In this document: positions 8,719 through 18,124 of the stretch, piece by piece | How the letters are laid out: each line of letters opens with the position of its first letter | Numbering within the stretch: position 1 is the first letter of the stretch | Source of the DNA: Serratia marcescens | GTDB lineage: Bacteria > Pseudomonadota > Gammaproteobacteria > Enterobacterales > Enterobacteriaceae | DNA: 64,000 bases | NCBI GenBank assembly: GCA_015548865.1 | Contig: JADMXW010000008.1 | Span: forward strand, 62,001 to 126,000 | Direction of reading: 5' to 3' | The notes under the pieces: model-generated | Databases searched by the model: none | What the model was told of the DNA's origin: nothing | What the model saw: only the letters and a program-made list of their open reading frames with translations | Program-made: the position numbers and the translations under genes

Positions 8719-9888
8719 TTGGCTATGCGTATTATCGATGTATGTGAAGTCACCAAACCCATCGCCTCCCCCATCAGAAACGCCTACATTGATTTTTCTC
8801 ACATGACGACCAGTCTGGTCGCGGTCGTGACTGACGTCGTACGTGATGGGCGGCGGGTCGTCGGGTACGGTTTTAACTCCAATGGGCGCTATGGGCAGGG
8901 CGGTTTGATTCGTGAGCGCTTTCGTCCGCGTATTCTGGAGGCCAGCCCTGAAGCGCTACTCAATGCGCGGGGAGATAATCTCGATCCCGATCGGGTGTGG
9001 AACACCATGATGAAAAACGAAAAACCGGGCGGGCACGGTGAGCGCTCGGTAGCGGTGGGAACGCTGGACATGGCGATTTGGGATGCGACCGCCAAAATTG
9101 CCGGTATGCCGCTGTTTCATTTGCTGGCTGATATGAAAGGCGTGCGTGCTAATCCGCGTGTGTTCGTTTATGCAGCGGGCGGTTACTACTATCCAGGCAA
9201 AGAATTGGATGCATTGAAGCAGGAGATGCGCGGTTATCTTCGTCGTGGTTACACCGTGGTAAAAATGAAGATTGGCGGTGCGTCGATAGAGGAGGATCGT
9301 CGGCGTATTGAGGCCGTACTCGACGAGATTGGAAATGAGGCCCAACTCGCCGTTGATGCTAACGGACGTTTCTCTCTGGAAACCGGTATTGCCTACGCCA
9401 AGATGCTGCGTGATTATCCCTTGTTTTGGTATGAAGAGGTGGGCGATCCACTCGATTATGCCCTTCAGGCAGCGTTGAGTGAATTCTATCCTGGGCCGAT
9501 GGCGACGGGAGAAAATCTGTTCTCGCATCAGGATGCGCGTAATCTGCTGCGCTATGGTGGTATGCGCCCGGACAGGGATTATCTGCAGTTTGATTGCGCT
9601 TTGTCTTACGGTTTGTGTGAATACTTGCGTACGCTCGAGGTGCTGAGCCAGTTTGGCTGGTCGCCTTCGCGCTGCATTCCTCACGGTGGACATCAAATGT
9701 CACTGAATATCGCTGCCGGGTTGGGGTTAGGCGGCAATGAAAGCTATCCTGATCTGTTCCAACCTTATGGCGGATTCCCTGACGCTGTTAGGGTGGAGCA
9801 AGGACACATCGTGATGCCAGAACTGCCGGGCATCGGCTTTGAAGGCAAAAGCGATCTTATCGCTGAAATGCGCGCGTTGGCGGAATAA
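8719..9888 (+). CDS. tarD: D(-)-tartrate dehydratase (enolase superfamily)
   Basis: A 389-residue member of the mandelate racemase subgroup of the enolase superfamily, the same length as the characterised Bradyrhizobium japonicum D-tartrate dehydratase and similar throughout. Under that numbering all expected active-site residues are present: general base Lys184 in VVKMKIGG, metal ligands Asp213 (VDANGRF), Glu239 (YEEVGDP) and Glu265 (TGENLF), and His322 in CIPHGGHQ. It dehydrates D-tartrate to oxaloacetate in the cytosol. A GGAGAT ribosome site precedes the ATG. The divergent LysR gene is its likely regulator. This function is uncommon in enterobacteria. Confidence 0.9.
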   Translation: MAMRIIDVCEVTKPIASPIRNAYIDFSHMTTSLVAVVTDVVRDGRRVVGYGFNSNGRYGQGGLIRERFRPRILEASPEALLNARGDNLDPDRVWNTMMKNEKPGGHGERSVAVGTLDMAIWDATAKIAGMPLFHLLADMKGVRANPRVFVYAAGGYYYPGKELDALKQEMRGYLRRGYTVVKMKIGGASIEEDRRRIEAVLDEIGNEAQLAVDANGRFSLETGIAYAKMLRDYPLFWYEEVGDPLDYALQAALSEFYPGPMATGENLFSHQDARNLLRYGGMRPDRDYLQFDCALSYGLCEYLRTLEVLSQFGWSPSRCIPHGGHQMSLNIAAGLGLGGNESYPDLFQPYGGFPDAVRVEQGHIVMPELPGIGFEGKSDLIAEMRALAE

Positions 9889-9896
9889 ACGATCTG

Positions 9897-9925
9897 TTCA
9901 GGCTGGCGTGTTACGTCAGCCTGAA
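9897..9925. terminator. Hairpin between tarD and hutG
   Basis: TTCAGGCTG and CAGCCTGAA form a 9-bp perfect stem around an 11-base loop between the convergent tarD and hutG ends. No strong T run follows on either strand. Confidence 0.45.
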
Positions 9926-9930
9926 TAAGG

Positions 9931-10713
9931 TCAGAAACAGGCCAGATAACTTTCCAGCATCTTTTTCAATTGAACCTGCAAGGCGGTCGCTTTCTCTGCA
10001 TGCCAGGCAAAAGGCGCTTGCTCTTCCATGTAGTTACACTGCGCCAGTTCCAGTTGCACTGCATGTTGTTGCTGTGCTGGCTGCCCGTAGGCGCGGGTGA
10101 TGTAGCCGCCCTTGAAGCGTCCGTTAATGACCCAACTGTATTGCTTCTGCTCTTCACAGCGTGCCCGTATTGCGGCTTCCACTGCGGCGGAACAACTTTC
10201 GCCACCGTTGGTGCCGATGTTTAAATCGGGCAGCTTGCCATCAAACAGGCGTGGAATGTGTGAGGCGATGGAGTGGGCATCGAACAACAGCGCATAGCCG
10301 TAGTGCGCTTTAAGGCGCGCCAGCTCTTGCTGGATCTGCTGGTGATAAGGCAACCAGATGTGTTGCAAGTAGCCGTTACGCTGTTCTGGCGTCGGCGTTT
10401 TGCCAGTAACAAAGGTAGGTGTACCGTCGAACAAAGTACTGGGAAACAGCCCGGTGGTGGCGCTGGCGTAAAGCGGCGTATCATCGGCGGGACGATTAAG
10501 ATCGACCACCATACGTGAGTAGTGACCCACCAACACACTGGCCCCCATGCCGTGTACAAAATCATACAACTGTGGAATATGCCAATCGGTATCCGGCTGA
10601 GGGCGTGCGGCATCACTCAGCCCGTCTTCGACTTCAGGCGTGAGCCGGGTTCCCGCGTGGGGAATACTGACCAGTAACGGCAGCGTGCCGCTTTGAAAAT
10701 CAAACGGTTCCAT
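9931..10713 (-). CDS. hutG: N-formylglutamate deformylase
   Basis: This 260-residue enzyme (N-formylglutamate amidohydrolase family) hydrolyses N-formylglutamate to glutamate and formate, the last step of the five-step histidine pathway. Family marks are [13 protein letters not shown] at the N-terminus, [37 protein letters not shown] and [13 protein letters not shown]. It is the deformylase type, not the formiminoglutamase type used by Klebsiella and Salmonella. The ATG at 10713 is preferred over the upstream frame because a GAGGGAG site precedes it. It overlaps the end of hutI by 14 bases, so the two are translationally coupled in one reverse-strand operon. Confidence 0.93.
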   Translation of the reverse strand: MEPFDFQSGTLPLLVSIPHAGTRLTPEVEDGLSDAARPQPDTDWHIPQLYDFVHGMGASVLVGHYSRMVVDLNRPADDTPLYASATTGLFPSTLFDGTPTFVTGKTPTPEQRNGYLQHIWLPYHQQIQQELARLKAHYGYALLFDAHSIASHIPRLFDGKLPDLNIGTNGGESCSAAVEAAIRARCEEQKQYSWVINGRFKGGYITRAYGQPAQQQHAVQLELAQCNYMEEQAPFAWHAEKATALQVQLKKMLESYLACF

Positions 10714-11929
10714 GACGAACACTCCCTCGATAAACGGTGGTACAGGGTAACTGCCCACCCAGCCAATAGGTTAATTCTGCCGGACGCGATACCGGCCAAT
10801 GTACAAAATCGGCCACTTTGCCGACCTCAAGCGAGCCGTGGCTCGCTTGCAACCCCAGCGCTTTAGCGGCGTGGTAGGTGATCCCTGCCAACGCCTCTTC
10901 CGGCGTGAGCCGAAACAGGGTGCACGCCATATTCAACATCAGGCGCAGAGAAAGGGCCGGTGAGGTACCGGGATTGGCATCGCTGGCGATAGCCATGGGT
11001 ACACCGTATTGGCGCAGTAACTCCACGGGCGGCCGCTGCGTTTCACGCAGCAGGTAAAAAGCGCCGGGCAGGAGTACGGCAACCGTGCCGCTGGCGGCCA
11101 TGGCCTGAACGTCTTCTTCCGTCAGGTATTCCAGATGATCCGCTGAGAGCGCGTGGTAGCGTGCTGCCAATGTGCTGCCGCCTAATGCGGAGAGCTGCTC
11201 TGCGTGCAGTTTTACCGGCAGTCCTAACTGCGTGGCGGTTTTAAACAGCGTTTCGACCTGAGCAGGGGAAAACGCCAGATGCTCACAGAACGCGTCTATG
11301 GCATCGGCCAATTGCTCTTGAGCAACCAGCGGCAGCAACTGACCGCAGAGTGTAGTAATCCACGCGTCTGGGCGCCCGGCGTATTCTGGAGGGACGGCAT
11401 GGGCTGCCAGACAAGTAGCCACGACCTGCGCGGGCACCTGCGCGGCCAGTTGGCGTATGGCGCGTAGCATTTTCACTTCGCTTTCGATATCCAACCCATA
11501 GCCGGATTTGATCTCGACGGTGGTCACCCCTTCCGCCAGCAATAAAGCTAATCGCTGTCGTGTGCTTTCGACCAACTGCTGTTCCGTTGCTGCGCGCGTA
11601 GCACGCACGGTAGAGAGAATCCCACCACCGTTGGCGGCTATTTCGGCGTAGCTTACGCCATTGAGGCGTTGCTCGAATTCATCGCTGCGATCGCCACCAA
11701 ACATCAGGTGAGTGTGGCAATCAATAAAGCCCGGCGTAATGATACCGCCGTCGAAACGGGTGGTGGTATCGGTGTTGTAGGACGGCAGCTCTGCTTGTGG
11801 CCCAGCCCAGGCGATCTTGCCCTCTGCTACGGCCAGCGCGCCATCATGAATGATCTGGTAGCGTCCATCGCGCAGGGTGACGAGATCTGCGCCGAGCCAC
11901 AGGCTGTCGCAGGATAATCGTTGAGTCAT
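10700..11929 (-). CDS. hutI: Imidazolonepropionase
   Basis: A 409-residue amidohydrolase-superfamily enzyme that opens imidazolone-5-propionate to N-formiminoglutamate. The metal-binding motif [20 protein letters not shown] is visible near residue 75, followed by [31 protein letters not shown] and the late [13 protein letters not shown], all typical of HutI. It is the first gene of the hutIG operon, with a palindromic HutC-type operator (TTGTATATACAA) 14 bases upstream of its start. It is divergent from hutF. Confidence 0.95.
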   Translation of the reverse strand: MTQRLSCDSLWLGADLVTLRDGRYQIIHDGALAVAEGKIAWAGPQAELPSYNTDTTTRFDGGIITPGFIDCHTHLMFGGDRSDEFEQRLNGVSYAEIAANGGGILSTVRATRAATEQQLVESTRQRLALLLAEGVTTVEIKSGYGLDIESEVKMLRAIRQLAAQVPAQVVATCLAAHAVPPEYAGRPDAWITTLCGQLLPLVAQEQLADAIDAFCEHLAFSPAQVETLFKTATQLGLPVKLHAEQLSALGGSTLAARYHALSADHLEYLTEEDVQAMAASGTVAVLLPGAFYLLRETQRPPVELLRQYGVPMAIASDANPGTSPALSLRLMLNMACTLFRLTPEEALAGITYHAAKALGLQASHGSLEVGKVADFVHWPVSRPAELTYWLGGQLPCTTVYRGSVRHGTV

Positions 11930-11942
11930 GATGTCACTCTTC

Positions 11943-11954
11943 TTGTATATACAA
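11943..11954. promoter_or_regulatory. HutC-type operator before hutI
   Basis: TTGTATATACAA is a perfect 12-bp palindrome 14 bases upstream of hutI. Near-identical palindromes occur before the ABC importer (15251) and hutH (18125). The TGTATATACA core matches what is known of operators for GntR-type HutC repressors. Binding is inferred. Confidence 0.7.
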
Positions 11955-12067
11955 CCAAAGACAAGCTAACCTACAAGCGCCAAGACGACAAGGGGAGCAA
12001 GATAGCTTTTTCTTATTGTGATCATAATAATTCACTATGGTCGTTGGCCGGTGGGCTGGTGTATGTA

Positions 12068-12194
12068 TATACCCGTCATACTTCAAGCTGCAGGTGCGTT
12101 GGCTGCACTCATTCACCCGAATCACTTACCTGAGTAAGCTCACCGGGATTCATTCGCTTGCCGCCTTCCTGCAACTCGAATTATTTAGGGTATA
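12068..12194. repeat. Dispersed palindromic repeat, copy 1 (hutI-hutF)
   Basis: The element begins TATACCCGTCATACTTCAAG and ends CTCGAATTATTTAGGGTATA, the same termini as five other sites in this window. The ends are imperfect inverted repeats (TATACCC...GGGTATA), and the inside contains the TTGCCGCCTTCCTGCAACTCG block. It is non-coding and MITE-like. It lies between the divergent hutI and hutF genes, so it separates hutF from the hutI operator, although a TGTATATAC-like string at its left end could act as a half operator. Confidence 0.8.
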
Positions 12195-12244
12195 GGTATA
12201 GACAACTGAAAAACAATTCAAACCACAACTGTAAAGGATCAACC

Positions 12245-13624
12245 ATGCCGAGCTTCTTCGCTCCGCGCGCGCTGTTACCGCAGGGATGGGCGCGCGATGT
12301 CCGCATTGATGTTTCCGCTGAGGGCGTGATTACTGACGTCGAGCAAAACGCTACGCCAGAAGAAACGCTGTCATTGCCGGATATTCAGTTACTGTCGGGT
12401 ATTGTGCTGCCCGCGATGGCGAATCTTCACTCACATGCTTTTCAGCGCGCGATGGCTGGTCTGGCAGAAGTCGCAGGCGATCCGCAAGACAGTTTCTGGA
12501 CCTGGCGCGATCTGATGTACCGGCTGGTGGGGCACCTGACGCCGGAACACGTCGGCAGTATCGCCAGTCGGCTCTATATCGAGATGTTGAAAGGGGGCTA
12601 TACCCAGGTTGCTGAATTTCATTACCTGCATCACGATCCCGTGGGGCTGCCTTACGTGCAGGATGACATGCTGCTGCAACTGATTACGGCAGCTGAGCGC
12701 GCAGGTATTGGGCAAACCTTGTTGCCGGTGCTCTATAGCTACGCCGGTTTTGGTGCCCAGCCCGCGCTGCCAGGGCAGCGGCGTTTCATTCAGAATACCG
12801 AGCACTATTTAGCGCAGCAGCAGCGGTTGGCAATGCTGTTACGGGATAAGCCGTTACACACGGTAGGTATTTGCTTTCACTCTCTGCGTGCTGTCAGTGA
12901 AGATCAAATGAACGACGTGCTTGCCGCTATGCCCGCGACATTGCCCGTGCACATTCACATTGCCGAGCAGGTGAAAGAGGTGGAGGACTGCGTGTCGTGG
13001 TGCGGGGAACGGCCAGTGAACTGGTTGTACGATCGCTTCGCGGTAGATGAGCGCTGGACGTTAATTCATGCCACGCATCTGGATGATCGAGAGCTACAGC
13101 GCGTAGCAGCCAGCGGAGCTGTTGCGGGCTTGTGCCCGACCACAGAAGCCAACCTGGGCGATGGGATCTTTGCGCTAGACAGATATGTTGCATTGGGTGG
13201 CCGCTGGGGCATTGGCTCAGATAGCCACGTCTCATTGAATCTGGTGGAAGAGTTGCGCTGGTTGGAATATGCACAGCGCCTGCGTGACAGACGACGCAAC
13301 CGCGTAGTGACGCCTGACCAGCCGGTGGTTGGTGAAGTGCTTTATCGGCAGGCGCTGGTGGGCGGCGCGGCAGCCTGTGGGGTTGCCATCGGTGCGCTTT
13401 CTCCGGGGTATCGCGCTGATTGGTTGGTGCTCGAGGATAGCGCATGGTTACACGGTCTACCGGATCGTGCGCTACTTAATCGCTGGCTGTTTGCCGGTGA
13501 GCGTCAGCAGATTCGTGATGTATGGGTCGCTGGAAAACACGTGATTAATCAGGGGCGGCATGCGCTGGATGATGAATCCGACCGACAGTTTGCCATTGTC
13601 ATGGATTCGTTGGGGAGCCTCTGA
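12245..13624 (+). CDS. hutF: Formimidoylglutamate deiminase
   Basis: A 459-residue amidohydrolase that deaminates N-formiminoglutamate to N-formylglutamate and ammonia, the step that makes this a five-step histidine pathway. Metal motif NLHSHAFQRAMAGLAE is followed by VGICFHSLRAVS, VHIHIAEQ, LIHATHLDD and GIGSDSHVSLN, which are typical of HutF. The ATG at 12245 has AAGGAT six bases upstream; the longer frame starts inside the dispersed repeat and is rejected. Length matches Pseudomonas HutF (about 453 residues). Its stop shares one base with the start of hutD. Confidence 0.94.
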   Translation: MPSFFAPRALLPQGWARDVRIDVSAEGVITDVEQNATPEETLSLPDIQLLSGIVLPAMANLHSHAFQRAMAGLAEVAGDPQDSFWTWRDLMYRLVGHLTPEHVGSIASRLYIEMLKGGYTQVAEFHYLHHDPVGLPYVQDDMLLQLITAAERAGIGQTLLPVLYSYAGFGAQPALPGQRRFIQNTEHYLAQQQRLAMLLRDKPLHTVGICFHSLRAVSEDQMNDVLAAMPATLPVHIHIAEQVKEVEDCVSWCGERPVNWLYDRFAVDERWTLIHATHLDDRELQRVAASGAVAGLCPTTEANLGDGIFALDRYVALGGRWGIGSDSHVSLNLVEELRWLEYAQRLRDRRRNRVVTPDQPVVGEVLYRQALVGGAAACGVAIGALSPGYRADWLVLEDSAWLHGLPDRALLNRWLFAGERQQIRDVWVAGKHVINQGRHALDDESDRQFAIVMDSLGSL

Positions 13625-14202
13625 TGCCATTTTTTGATGTGAACACCTTGCCGGTCAGCCGTTGGCGCAATGGCGGCGGAGAAACACGGGAAATCATCAG
13701 TGAGCCTGTCGCAGAGGGGGAGGGGTTTGCCTGGCGCGCCAGCATCGCGACCATCGCGCAGGCGGGGGGCTTCTCAGCGTTTCCGGGCGTTGATCGCATT
13801 ATTACCTTGCTGGAGGGCGCGGGCGTTTCGCTGGTCTTTCCGGCTTTTTCGCACCGTTTGCGTCGGGGCGAGCCGCTGTTCTTTGCTGGTGAAACCCCCC
13901 TTTCTGCCACGCCGATCGTGACGAATGACGCAGGTGCTACCAACCGGGATTTTAATATCATGACTCGGCGCGACAGCCATTATGCCACCGTGATGTCTGT
14001 GCATGACGCGATGCAACTGGGAGAGCAAGAAGCGGGCGTGCTCTATGTGATGGACGGCAGTTGGCGTATTGGTGAGGAGACTTGTCAAGCGGGACAAGGC
14101 GTGTGGTGGGCAAGCCAACAACCACAACGCAACCTCACGCCACTGACCGATGATGCCTGGCTGCTCTACACCGCAATATTTCGCCGCGAGAGCAAATCAT
14201 GA
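13624..14202 (+). CDS. hutD: HutD/Ves-family protein
   Basis: A 192-residue single-domain cupin-like protein of the HutD/Ves family. It opens FDVNTLPVSRWRNGGGETREI, where RWRNGGGxT is the family signature, and continues with FAWRASIATIAQAGGFSAFPGVDR. HutD proteins accompany hut genes in many proteobacteria and are thought to limit or tune hut expression, possibly by binding a pathway metabolite; no enzyme activity is established. The start codon overlaps the hutF stop by one base, which implies coupling. Confidence 0.9.
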   Translation: MPFFDVNTLPVSRWRNGGGETREIISEPVAEGEGFAWRASIATIAQAGGFSAFPGVDRIITLLEGAGVSLVFPAFSHRLRRGEPLFFAGETPLSATPIVTNDAGATNRDFNIMTRRDSHYATVMSVHDAMQLGEQEAGVLYVMDGSWRIGEETCQAGQGVWWASQQPQRNLTPLTDDAWLLYTAIFRRESKS

Positions 14203-14208
14203 TACCCA

Positions 14209-14964
14209 TCAGCCGTGGGTCTTGAAACGACCCAACAGGCGATAGCGTGAGCCGGGATAGATCAAGCGAGCGACGGTAACAATACGCGCGTCGTGCCAGG
14301 TGCGACGGCGGATCATCAGGCACGGTTCTTGCGGATCTAACGCCAACACCTGGCGTTGGTGGTCATCTGGAATAAAGGCTTCCACGATGTGTTCACCGGC
14401 GGTGAGCGGTGCCACCTGACTGAGATACGTGTAGGGGGTGCGGGTGGTGAAATCCTGTTGCAGATAGTCCGGCGCTTCCACCGGATTGACGTAGCGATCT
14501 TCCAGTTGGACCGGAAGATCGTTTTCGTAATGGACGATCTGCGAATGGAACAGCGTTTGCCCCGGCGATATGTCAAACTGTTCTGCCAGCTCGCTGTCCG
14601 CTTTCAGGCTTTGCAGGGCTAACACACGGCTGCTATGGCGATGTCCGCGTTCGGCAATCTCCTCAGCGATATTGCGCACTTCCAACATGGCTGCGTAGGC
14701 TTTGATCTCCGCGACGAACGTACCGACCCCTTGCATACGCAGCAAAAAGCCTTCATTGGTCAGCTCGCGCAGCGCGCGGTTAATCGTCATACGGCTAACG
14801 CCGAGTTCGTTGACCAACTCACTCTCTGACGGGATGCGCTGGTGTGGCTGCCAGGCTCCGGTGCGAATCTGGCTGATAATGGCCTGCTTGACCCGTTGAT
14901 AGATGGGGGCAGGTATATCGCTCATGGCACCTACGAGTTGCGATGCGCGCTGCTGTGTTACCAC
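14209..14964 (-). CDS. hutC: Histidine utilisation repressor, GntR/HutC type
   Basis: A 251-residue regulator of the GntR superfamily, HutC subfamily. The winged helix (about residues 15-80) contains WQPHQRIPSESELVNELGVSRMTINRALRELTNEGFL; the C-terminal UTRA domain holds the ligand pocket and DRYVNPVEAPDYLQQDFT. By family knowledge it represses hut genes and is released by urocanate. A GTG start with AAGGAG six bases upstream is chosen; an internal ATG at 14925 lacks a good site. It is convergent with hutD. A TGTATATG-rich region upstream (15017-15035) may give autoregulation. Confidence 0.92.
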   Translation of the reverse strand: MVTQQRASQLVGAMSDIPAPIYQRVKQAIISQIRTGAWQPHQRIPSESELVNELGVSRMTINRALRELTNEGFLLRMQGVGTFVAEIKAYAAMLEVRNIAEEIAERGHRHSSRVLALQSLKADSELAEQFDISPGQTLFHSQIVHYENDLPVQLEDRYVNPVEAPDYLQQDFTTRTPYTYLSQVAPLTAGEHIVEAFIPDDHQRQVLALDPQEPCLMIRRRTWHDARIVTVARLIYPGSRYRLLGRFKTHG

Positions 14965-15328
14965 GGTGTTCTCCTTGACCCTACGCTTTTGTGCAGTGTA
15001 GCGAATTTTATGCGCGTATGTATATGTATAGACAATAGTGCAAGGACGATGCCGCTGATCGGATTGCTCTGCGAACAGGGCGGTAAGCGTCGTACTGTGC
15101 GTCGCTGCCTTGATTACGAATCATCATGGTGCGCCAAAGAGGAGCAATGCACTATTCTGGAACCTGCTTTCATGCGGTGTACTTTCACGCTATTCCCGCC
15201 AATAAAGGGCTAACGTCGATTCCGTGATATTGGCACACAGCTTGCTTTGGTTGTCTATACAAGCTTAGACAATAACGTTGGCGCAGTTTGCCGCATGGGT
15301 AATGACTTCTCTCACAGGAGCGGAACGA
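14965..15328. promoter_or_regulatory. hutC / ABC importer divergent control region
   Basis: About 360 bp without a gene. It holds the hutC ribosome site, GTATGTATATGTATAGAC at 15017-15034 (a likely degenerate HutC site for autoregulation) and a clear operator at 15251. No separate ORF or RNA gene is convincing between them. Confidence 0.5.
15251..15262. promoter_or_regulatory. HutC-type operator before ABC importer operon
   Basis: TTGTCTATACAA differs by one base from the perfect palindrome before hutI. It lies 66 bases upstream of the binding-protein start and is followed by a second partial site, AAGCTTAGACAA. It links the importer to the hut regulon. Confidence 0.65.
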
Positions 15329-16291
15329 ATGAACAAAGCACGAGGTAACATGGGCTGGAAAGCGACCCTAATGGCGCTTTGCATGGTATCGGCAGGCGTG
15401 GCGCAGGCGGCAGATACGCCGGTTGCGATCGGTATTTCTGGCTGGACGGGTTTTGCGCCACTCACGCTGGCCGATAAAGCGGGCATCTTCAAGAAACATG
15501 GGCTGGATGTGTCGATCAAAATGATCCCACAAAAAGATCGCCACCTGGCAGTAGCCTCCGGCGCGATTCAATGCGCAGCCACCACGGTGGAAACCTATGT
15601 CGCCTGGAACGCCAACGGCGTGCCGATCAAACAGATTGTGCAGTTGGATAAATCCTACGGTGCTGATGGGTTGGCGGTGCGTGGCCCGATCAGTGATATC
15701 AAGTCATTGAAAGGGAAAACCATAGGTGTCGATGCACCGGGAACTTCACCGTATTTTGCCTTGGCGTGGATTCTGGATAAAAACGGCATGACGCTTAAAG
15801 ACGTGAAGACGGCAACGCTCTCACCACAGGCGGCCGCGCAGGCGTTGCTCGCCGGTCAAAACGATGCTGCCATGACCTATGAACCCTACCTTTCCACTGT
15901 GCGTGACAAGCCCGAAAGCGGCAAGATCATTGCTACCACGCTCGATTACCCGATGGTAATGGATACGCTCGGCTGTACGCCGGATTTCCTCGCGAAAAAC
16001 CCGCAGGCCGCCAAGGCATTGGTGGAAAGCTATTTCGATGCGCTGGAGATGATCAAGGCTGAGCCTGATAAATCCTACGAAATCATGGGGGCAGCGGTGA
16101 AATCAAGCGGGGCGGATTTCGCTAAATCAGCCAGCTACCTGCGCTGGCAAGACCGGGAACAGAACCGCAAATTCTTCAGCGGTGAGATTGAAACCTTCAG
16201 CAACGAAGCGGCCAAACTGCTGCTGGAAATGGGGGTGATTCGCAAGATCCCAGATATCAGCACCCTGTATGACGCCAGCTACGTGAAATAA
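15329..16291 (+). CDS. ABC transporter periplasmic binding protein, SsuA/TauA (NMT1-like) type
   Basis: A 320-residue exported binding protein. The ATG at 15329 follows AGGAG by 8 bases and starts a signal peptide with a hydrophobic core (ATLMALCMVSAGVAQA) and an AQA/AD cleavage site. The mature part has the NMT1/SsuA fold: GWTGFAPLTLADKAGIFKKHGLDV, SGAIQCAATTVETYVAW and LKGKTIGVDAPGTSPYFALAW. Homologues carry sulfonates, taurine, pyrimidine precursors or nitrate. Because it lies inside the hut cluster behind a HutC operator and no HutT or HutXWV permease is present, its substrate is probably histidine or urocanate; this is inference. Confidence 0.85.
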   Translation: MNKARGNMGWKATLMALCMVSAGVAQAADTPVAIGISGWTGFAPLTLADKAGIFKKHGLDVSIKMIPQKDRHLAVASGAIQCAATTVETYVAWNANGVPIKQIVQLDKSYGADGLAVRGPISDIKSLKGKTIGVDAPGTSPYFALAWILDKNGMTLKDVKTATLSPQAAAQALLAGQNDAAMTYEPYLSTVRDKPESGKIIATTLDYPMVMDTLGCTPDFLAKNPQAAKALVESYFDALEMIKAEPDKSYEIMGAAVKSSGADFAKSASYLRWQDREQNRKFFSGEIETFSNEAAKLLLEMGVIRKIPDISTLYDASYVK

Positions 16292-16301
16292 GGATATTGG
16301 C

Positions 16302-17162
16302 ATGATGAGTGACTCTCGCGCGACTGACAAACTGCCCTTGCCGCCTGCGGCGTTACCTGACGCCGCACCGCGCTGGCACAATCCGTTGATGGTGCCGCTG
16401 CGGCCTGTTGCTGTGCGGTTGCGTGTGGCGCTTGGGGTTGCCTTTTTTGTCCTGTTCTTTGCCCTGTGGGGAATGGTGACGTTCAGCGGTTCGGTGTCAC
16501 CGACCTTTTTGGCCGATCCGCTGACCATGCTGCGTGAAGGGGCGATCCTCTTCACCCAGTATAACTTTTCCGAGGATATCGCCATGACGGTGATGCGTGT
16601 GCTGGCAGGGTTCCTGCTGGCCGCGATCATCGGTGTTCCCCTCGGCATTCTGATGGGCGCATACAAGCTGTGTGAGGCGTTTTTTGAACCCTTTGTGTCA
16701 TTTTGCCGTTATTTACCGGCATCCGCTTTTATTCCGCTACTGATCCTGTGGGCGGGAATCGGTGAGATGCAGAAGATTCTGGTGATCTTTATTGGTTCCT
16801 TCTTTCAAATCGTGTTGATGGTTGCGGTAGCAGTAGGGGCTGCGCGTCGCGATCTGGTGGAAGCCGCCTATACACTGGGATGCAGCAACGGCAGCGTGGT
16901 GCGGCGTGTGTTAATTCCGGGCGCGGCCCCCGAAATTGCCGAACTGCTGCGGTTAGTGCTCGGGTGGGCGTGGACTTACGTCATTGTTGCTGAGCTGATT
17001 GGCTCTTCGAGTGGCATCGGTCACATGATTGTGGACAGTCAGGCATTGCTGAACACCGGACAGATCATCTTCGGCATTATTGTGATCGGGGTGATTGGTC
17101 TGCTGTCGGATTTTCTGTTCAAGGCGATGAATCGACGCCTGTTTTCCTGGAGCTTATTGTAA
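16302..17162 (+). CDS. ABC transporter permease, SsuC/TauC type
   Basis: A 286-residue inner-membrane permease of the SsuC/TauC/NitB family with about six membrane helices after a Pro-rich cytoplasmic N-terminus of about 45 residues. The EAA-loop signature is seen in [35 protein letters not shown], which contacts the ATPase. It starts 10 bases after the binding-protein stop and shares its last base with the ATPase start, so the three genes form one operon. Confidence 0.88.
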   Translation: MMSDSRATDKLPLPPAALPDAAPRWHNPLMVPLRPVAVRLRVALGVAFFVLFFALWGMVTFSGSVSPTFLADPLTMLREGAILFTQYNFSEDIAMTVMRVLAGFLLAAIIGVPLGILMGAYKLCEAFFEPFVSFCRYLPASAFIPLLILWAGIGEMQKILVIFIGSFFQIVLMVAVAVGAARRDLVEAAYTLGCSNGSVVRRVLIPGAAPEIAELLRLVLGWAWTYVIVAELIGSSSGIGHMIVDSQALLNTGQIIFGIIVIGVIGLLSDFLFKAMNRRLFSWSLL

Positions 17163-17947
17163 TGTCCTACAGCAAATTAGCGGTACGTCAGGTCGAGCGC
17201 ATCTTTACCGGCCCGCGCGGCGAGCAGACTCAGGCGTTGTTGCCCGTCGATTATCAAGTACAGGAAAACGACTTCATCACTATCCTCGGGCCGTCGGGAT
17301 GTGGTAAATCCACGTTGTTGCGCATCATTGCCGGGTTGGATTCACCCACCAGTGGCGAAGTGTGGCTTGATGGCGCGTTGGTGGAAGGACCGGGTGCAGA
17401 TCGCGGTATGGTGTTTCAAAGCTATACGCTGTTTCCCTGGCTGACGGTGGCACAGAACATCTGCTTTGGTTTGCAGGAGCGTGGCATCAGCAAGGCGCAG
17501 CAGCAGGAACGTTGTGATTACTACATTCATCAGGTTGGCTTGAAAGGTTTTGAACATCACTATCCGCGACAACTTTCTGGTGGTATGCAGCAACGCACGG
17601 CGATTGCGCGTGCATTGGCAAATGACCCAAAGGTTCTGTTGATGGATGAACCTTTTGGTGCGCTGGATAATCAGACGCGCGTCATGATGCAAGAACTTTT
17701 ACTTTCAGTGTGGGAAGCGTCACGAAAGACGGTGATGTTTGTCACACACGATATTGATGAAGCTATCTTTATGGGTAACCGAGTAGCCATTTTTAGTGCA
17801 CGTCCGGGGCGCATTAAAACCGAAGTCGCCGTTGCCTTTGAGGGGCACCGTGACTACACCCTGAAAACCTCGCCGGAATTTATGGCGCTTAAAGCTCGGG
17901 TGACCGAAGAGATTCGCGCCGAAACGCTCCAGGCGTTGGCGCATTAG
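17162..17947 (+). CDS. ABC transporter ATP-binding protein, SsuB/TauB type
   Basis: A 261-residue ATPase energising the importer. Walker A is GPSGCGKST (near residue 44), the Q-loop is [14 protein letters not shown], the ABC signature is [15 protein letters not shown], and Walker B is [12 protein letters not shown] with the switch HDIDEA. The form matches TauB/SsuB proteins. It overlaps the permease gene by one base and is the last gene before a terminator-like hairpin at 18093. Confidence 0.92.
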   Translation: MSYSKLAVRQVERIFTGPRGEQTQALLPVDYQVQENDFITILGPSGCGKSTLLRIIAGLDSPTSGEVWLDGALVEGPGADRGMVFQSYTLFPWLTVAQNICFGLQERGISKAQQQERCDYYIHQVGLKGFEHHYPRQLSGGMQQRTAIARALANDPKVLLMDEPFGALDNQTRVMMQELLLSVWEASRKTVMFVTHDIDEAIFMGNRVAIFSARPGRIKTEVAVAFEGHRDYTLKTSPEFMALKARVTEEIRAETLQALAH

Positions 17948-18092
17948 TTTGATGTGAAGAAACAGGACGGTAAAGCCTTTTTCGGTATGTCCGAGTTTCC
18001 CGGTGAATCACGACGAGGGGCACTCCGGCGGCTAACGCCGCTACGACCCCATCGCCGCACTTCACCTAATAACTGACTTTGTCATCAGTCTG

Positions 18093-18111
18093 AAACGCCC
18101 ATGGCGTTTTT
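18093..18111 (+). terminator. Rho-independent terminator after ABC importer operon
   Basis: AAACGCC-CAT-GGCGTTT followed by TT gives a short strong stem and a T run of five bases. It is preceded by CTTTGTCATCAGTCTGA, a motif also present before the hairpin near 1009. Confidence 0.6.
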
Positions 18112-18124
18112 ACTTCAGCTTAAC

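Noticed and set aside
8956..9696. 246-codon antisense ORF within tarD
   Set aside because: It is a shadow of the GC-rich coding strand of tarD, whose active-site residues are all present.
12158..12244. Upstream extension of hutF
   Set aside because: It is translated from the dispersed repeat and leader; the ATG at 12245 with AAGGAT gives the normal HutF length.
12927..13445. 172-codon antisense ORF within hutF
   Set aside because: A shadow frame rich in Arg, Pro and His with no family features.
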